Translations under genes and position numbers: made by a program
Assembly (NCBI GenBank): GCA_009809945.1
Contig: WTPW01000070.1
Location: 297,723 to 361,722, forward strand
From: Gigaspora margarita
Taxonomy: Eukaryota > Glomeromycota > Glomeromycetes > Diversisporales > Gigasporaceae
Length of the DNA stretch: 64,000 nt
Direction of reading: 5' to 3'
Notes under the pieces: model-generated
What the model was told of the DNA's origin: nothing
Databases searched by the model: none
The model's input: only the letters and a program-made list of their open reading frames with translations
In this document: positions 59,566-64,000 of the stretch, one piece after another
Numbering within the stretch: position 1 is the stretch's first letter
Layout: each line of letters opens with the position of its first letter

Positions 59566-60792
59566 TATGCTTTTTTTTAATGATAATAATTTTAATATGC
59601 AATTAAAAAGATTTCTATGCAGTACTATATTGTTTTATCTTGCAAACAATAGTTGATGACACCATTTATGAATATATTTATAAATAGAATATTCTAAAAG
59701 CACATTATCATTGAAATTTATAAAAATCACCGATTTGGATATTAATTTAAGTAAAAATTAGGCATTACACTTTGAAAGAAAAGAAGAGTAGCTGACTCAA
59801 AAGAAGTAATTTACTATGTACAAAATGATGTGGTGCATTCTACTTGATAATTTAAAAATTGTTAAATTTTTTAATTATATGAATTTTTAACTGTTGTACC
59901 TTTTTATTGATTATTTTTTTATTTAAATTTATAAAGCAGTTTTTTTTAATATATGCAAATTTAATGTTATTTTTAATTTTTTATTTAAAATTTAAAATCA
60001 TGCAAATTTTTACTGTTGAGCCTTTTTTATTGATTATATGATTTTTTATTTAAGTTTATAAAGCAAATTTTTTTTATTAAGATAACTAGTAATTTCACAA
60101 ATTTAATGTTTTTTTTTAATTTTTTATATACAATCTTATGTAAATTTTTATCACCTTTTATTTATGCTTACAATATAAGTAATATAATTAATAGCTATAT
60201 AATTTTTATTATTTCATCATATAATTTTATTTTATTAATTTTTATTGACTAAAAAATAGCAGGTATCATTTTAAAATTTAAACTAGTCAATATCTTCTAT
60301 TTTTCTGTACACACAAGTTTTATAAAAACTGTAAAATTATAAAATTATATTCTAAAATATAATATTAAATGTTTGATGTAGTTTGTGAATTAGTCATTAT
60401 GACAAAGAATTGTAATTAGGTTTATTAAGTTTAAATTATAGTAGCTTTACTTATACTGTAGTATTAATTACTTATTAGAGTTAACAAAGGTAGTACCTTG
60501 ATTCTATTCTTTGATTAACGGCCATTCAAATCAAATCTGAATACTACTTTGTATAGAACCTAAACCTGGACAAATCTGGATTCAATTATTCAATCCATAT
60601 TCTATATAAATCATTAGTATAATGAGTAGCACATTGTACCACCCATGTTGCTCAGTACATTTGGTCATGTTAGCAATTTTATGGAGCCAATTTTTTTAGC
60701 AATTGGTTGGCAAACAGCCAACAACCAATTGGCTAATATTTAAATTTCAGTCAAAAAATTCTAACTTACACAATATTAAAAAGACTATATAT
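59566..60792. other. AT-rich gene-free stretch
   Basis: No gene or bounded element recognised. Near 59880-60150 a loose repetition of ATGAATTTTTAACTGTTG, TTTTTTATTGATTAT and AAGCAGTTTTTTTTAAT words is visible. Confidence 0.45.
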
Positions 60793-61078
60793 TAGGGTTT
60801 CTCAAATTCAAATCAAATCAAATATTGGGTCAATTTGAATTTGATCAAATCAAATTGACCCTGATTTGAATTTGATTTGATTCAAATATTTGGATTTGAA
60901 TTTGATTTGAATTTGAATTTTCAATAGTACTTTTCAAATCAAATCAAATATTTGTCAAATCAAATCAAATTTGGCCAGATTTGAATTTGNTCAAATCAAA
61001 TATAGTCAAATTTGAATTTGAATTTGATCAAATATTTGATTCAAATATTTGAAGATCAAATCAAATTGCGGAACCCTA
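60793..61078. mobile_element. hAT-like MITE with CAAAT-word subterminal repeats, copy 2
   Basis: Ends TAGGGTTTCTCAAATT and the complement of TAGGGTTCCGCAATTT, flanked by CTATATAT (60785-60792) and CTATATAA (61079-61086). The interior consists of AATCAAAT/ATTTGATT words. Same family as 51264-51553. Confidence 0.8.
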
Positions 61079-61084
61079 CTATAT

Positions 61085-61860
61085 AAGGGAGATGGGGGTA
61101 TTGTGGCCAGGTCAAAGTTTCTACTAATAAAATTTTTTAATAAGCAAATAGATTTTTGTAGAATTTTTATTATTTGAACTATACATAATAAAGAATATAT
61201 TACTGTAAAAAAATCTTTATATTATATATTGTTTTGGATATAACTAATTAGTACACAAATATAATATAAAAACTAGATTCTAGGGGGGGGGTATTGTGGC
61301 CAGTTTTTTGACAGCGAATAATTTTTGATCTACTGGTCCGTTTTGGATGATTTTACCACCAAAATGATCGTCTCAGTGAGACGATTCTAACAAGCACAAA
61401 ATCGTTAAAATCCAATCACAGAATCCCAAGAACGTTAAAGGTAAATTTGTAAAAATTTTGCAAATTTACTAATATAATTTTATATATAAGATAAATCTAA
61501 GTCGATCTTAGGACCCCGTAATTGGATTTTGGCGATTTTATGCTTGTTAGAATCGTCTCACTNAGANGGTCATTTTGGTGGTAAAATCGTCCAAAACGGA
61601 CCTGTGGATCAGAAGTTATTAACTATTAAATATTCTATATATATTTAATAATAAATTCAAATATGTGCAAAAACTTATATTTTGCATAAATGATGATATC
61701 TTGTGATCTAGTGATCGGAATTGGGCGAATTTTATACCATTCAATTCGTCTCGATGAGACGAATCGAATGGTATAAAATTTATCCAATTCTGATCACTAG
61801 ATCACAAGATATATCACTTGGCCACAATACCGCCCTGGCCACAATACCCCCTTTTACCTT
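61085..61860. mobile_element. MITE with GGGGGTATTGTGGCCAGG ends
   Basis: GGGGGTATTGTGGCCAGG near 61094 is inverted at CCTGGCCACAATACCCCC near 61834; ATAT flanks both sides. Further copies of the end motif lie at 61285 and 61820. Inside, the E-type module (TTTTGGATGATTTTACCACC, CAAAATGATCGTCTCAGTGA) faces its inverted copy (61320-61440 and 61500-61620). Another palindrome spans 61690-61805. It abuts the preceding MITE. Confidence 0.75.
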
Positions 61861-61864
61861 ATAT

Positions 61865-63080
61865 TAGATTAATTGTTACAGGTTTATTATAAGGTATTAA
61901 TAAATAAGAAAATGTTTAAATCTTTATTTTAACAAATAAATAGTATTGAGGCTTATTAATATAAAGATTAGCATTATTAAAATACAGTAAATAAAACATG
62001 TAATTTTTATATTATAAAATAGATATAAGCCATTTGTATCATTGAAGTTTTAAATACACTACTGCCATGTTCAGAAAACAATCTTGTTAAAGAAAATTAG
62101 TATGGATCTGCTAATCTGAAATCAAGACCTACTAGAATGTATAACAAGAAATTTCATCAAAAAAAGTATAAATAAAATGTATGTTTACAAGGTGGGTGGG
62201 TGGGCAGTACTCTAGTATTAGTTTATGAATTCAAAATAGTAAATTTAAATAGAGTAAAGAGTATACAGTAATGTATAGAATATATAAAAAACATAAAGAA
62301 TTTTTAGGCTAATTGGCATGTTCTGATTCCTGAAGGAGAGTATACAAGGCAAAGACAGGTTGATCTTTGATCAAGTATTTTTATAGTAACCAAGAAAAAA
62401 TATTATTTATTTAAAAAATCTAAAAAAAAGAAAAAACCCAAATATGGAAAACAACCATCATACAAGGAAAGTACTGAAGTACTAAATTAGAACAAAATTA
62501 TGCAAACAAACTGTATTCTATATTAAAAAAAGGCTTAGATTAATTTGAAATTAACCTAAATTATAAACCAATAGCAATAATACAAAATACTAAAGCTTAT
62601 ACTAAAACATGGATTATTAAACCTTATGTTAATTAAAATTATATAGTGAATATTTTTTCACTATCTCATAAATAGAAAAAAAGAAATAACTATAATGGCT
62701 TCTAAAACAGAAAAAAATAGTACACCAAAAAGTTGAACAGAACTATCCCTTCACATTTCATGTGATTATACTAGTAAAAGTTGTAACTTCATTATAATAG
62801 TTAAAATTAATTTTCTTAATACAGCTGCATTAATAGTTAGAATAATATAAATATTTATAATTAACTAAACTTTAAACCTACATTAACCAATACAGGTTAA
62901 ATGAACAATTACTATAATAAGGTAGCTATTAGGTACCTTGGTACTTGTTGATTATAACCTAAAAATAAACAAATATTTATCTATTAAAGCTCAATATGCT
63001 TAGTTTTTTGGCACAGACTGATAGCTATCAGGTTGATTTCAGATCAATAAATATCTAATAGATTTTAGATACAGGTAGCA
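61865..63080. other. AT-rich gene-free stretch
   Basis: No gene, RNA or bounded element was recognised. Confidence 0.5.
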
Positions 63081-63381
63081 ATTATTTTACCAATAATCAT
63101 TTCACAGACACCTCCATTTCACTAACAAATTACTTACTGACAAGTTCAATTTACTCATAGTTCATTTCACTGAAGCTTATTTCACTGACAAAGTAATTCT
63201 GATTATTGTCATTTGGGTTAGGATAGGGTTAGGATAAAATTAGAGCTAAAGTTAGTATGTTTTATAAAAAAACTTGTCAATAAAATGAGCTTTAGTGAAT
63301 AAACTGTTGATAAAATGAACTTGATGGTGAATAATTGTTAGTGAAATAGAATATCTGTGAAGTGATTTTTGGTAAAATAAT
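63081..63381. mobile_element. ~300-bp MITE with ~28-bp inverted ends
   Basis: ATTATTTTACCAATAATCAT then TTCACAGA at the left pairs with TCTGTGAAGTGATTTTTGG and TAAAATAAT at the right. Inner TTTCACTAACAA and CAAGTTCA words are also inverted along its length. Confidence 0.8.
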
Positions 63382-64000
63382 ATAGACCCATTAGATACTT
63401 ATAGGCAAAGTTAATATATACCTGATATGCATCTTAATAGAATAAATATATTTAAGGATATGGTATACGTAGATCATTTTTTATATGACTATGTAGTATA
63501 TTAAATTTTTACATAGTAAATAAAAAAATACTTCTAATAAAACTTTTTAACATCTTAACCAACTTGTATCAAATTTATATAATATATAGTTTAATAATAA
63601 TAGTGAAGTTGTGCAATATGTATTGCTTTAAAAAAAATTAACTTCATATATAATTAAAATCTCTGAGATCGCTATATGTTTTCTTGTATAGTACAAAGAA
63701 ATACTCATTCTGATTGGTCGAATCATGTGATGTTTTCATAATTTCATATGTTTTGCTTACACCAAGTTTATCTACAATCTATTTTATATGAATTTGGAAA
63801 TGTTGTCACCCTTCCCTTAAAATATTTAAATTAATAAGATACATATTAGTATATTATTAAATAATTCAAAATTTTAAATTGGTATTTGATTGGCTAGATA
63901 TTTTAATTGATCAATTGTTTTGTAACAGAATAAACCTAGGTTATATAAAAAAATTTCTATAACAATCTTAATAATAAATTTCTAAAAAAGAGTATTTAAA
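63382..64000. other. AT-rich gene-free stretch
   Basis: Nothing recognisable beyond AT-rich sequence; GATTCTGATTGGTCGA-like words near 63710 also occur near 50875. Confidence 0.45.

Overview
The window is extremely AT-rich eukaryotic DNA, dominated by transposable elements, with a few intron-containing genes. The short GT-AG introns, a tyrosine-kinase-like (TKL) protein kinase, a Sel1-repeat protein and the Helitron/MULE-rich intergenic DNA together suggest an arbuscular mycorrhizal fungus (Glomeromycotina, Rhizophagus-like). This placement comes from family recognition; no rRNA or other taxonomic marker is present.

Layout. 0-16 kb: gene-free repeat DNA, including an inverted-repeat-bounded block (1.67-3.93 kb), a 0.5 kb MITE, a copy of a ~352-bp repeat split by a retro-insertion that itself contains a tRNA-derived SINE, and a tandem array of the same 352-bp repeat. 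16.9-20.4 kb: a 3.5 kb hAT-type non-autonomous element with an 8-bp target duplication. 20.8-23.2 kb: a tandem array of ~545-bp units. 24.4-33.1 kb: a decayed Helitron with Rep/helicase gene, an opposite-strand accessory gene, a hairpin and a CTAG 3' end. 33.1-38.4 kb: MITEs, a second SINE copy, tandem decayed kinase-derived modules and a stray pseudogene copy of the Helitron accessory gene.

39.0-41.1 kb: a six-exon AzgA-type purine permease on the minus strand, the clearest host gene. 42.0-46.0 kb: a decayed MULE transposase gene, split by a 46-bp minisatellite block and ended by a hAT element. 45.98-49.80 kb: a 1.9 kb hAT-like element carrying an inverted copy of itself, flanked by an 8-bp target duplication. 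50-54 kb: small elements and a 5'-truncated LINE with target duplication. 54.3-56.8 kb: a TKL kinase gene and a Sel1-repeat gene remnant, both minus strand. 57-64 kb: nested MITEs and featureless AT-rich DNA.

The host genes (permease, kinase, Sel1 protein) show no operon-like or pathway link. Most of the structure is layered insertion of DNA transposons whose target duplications let the order of events be read. No LTR, retroviral or Polinton-like element was identified, and no CRISPR, rRNA or functional tRNA gene was found.
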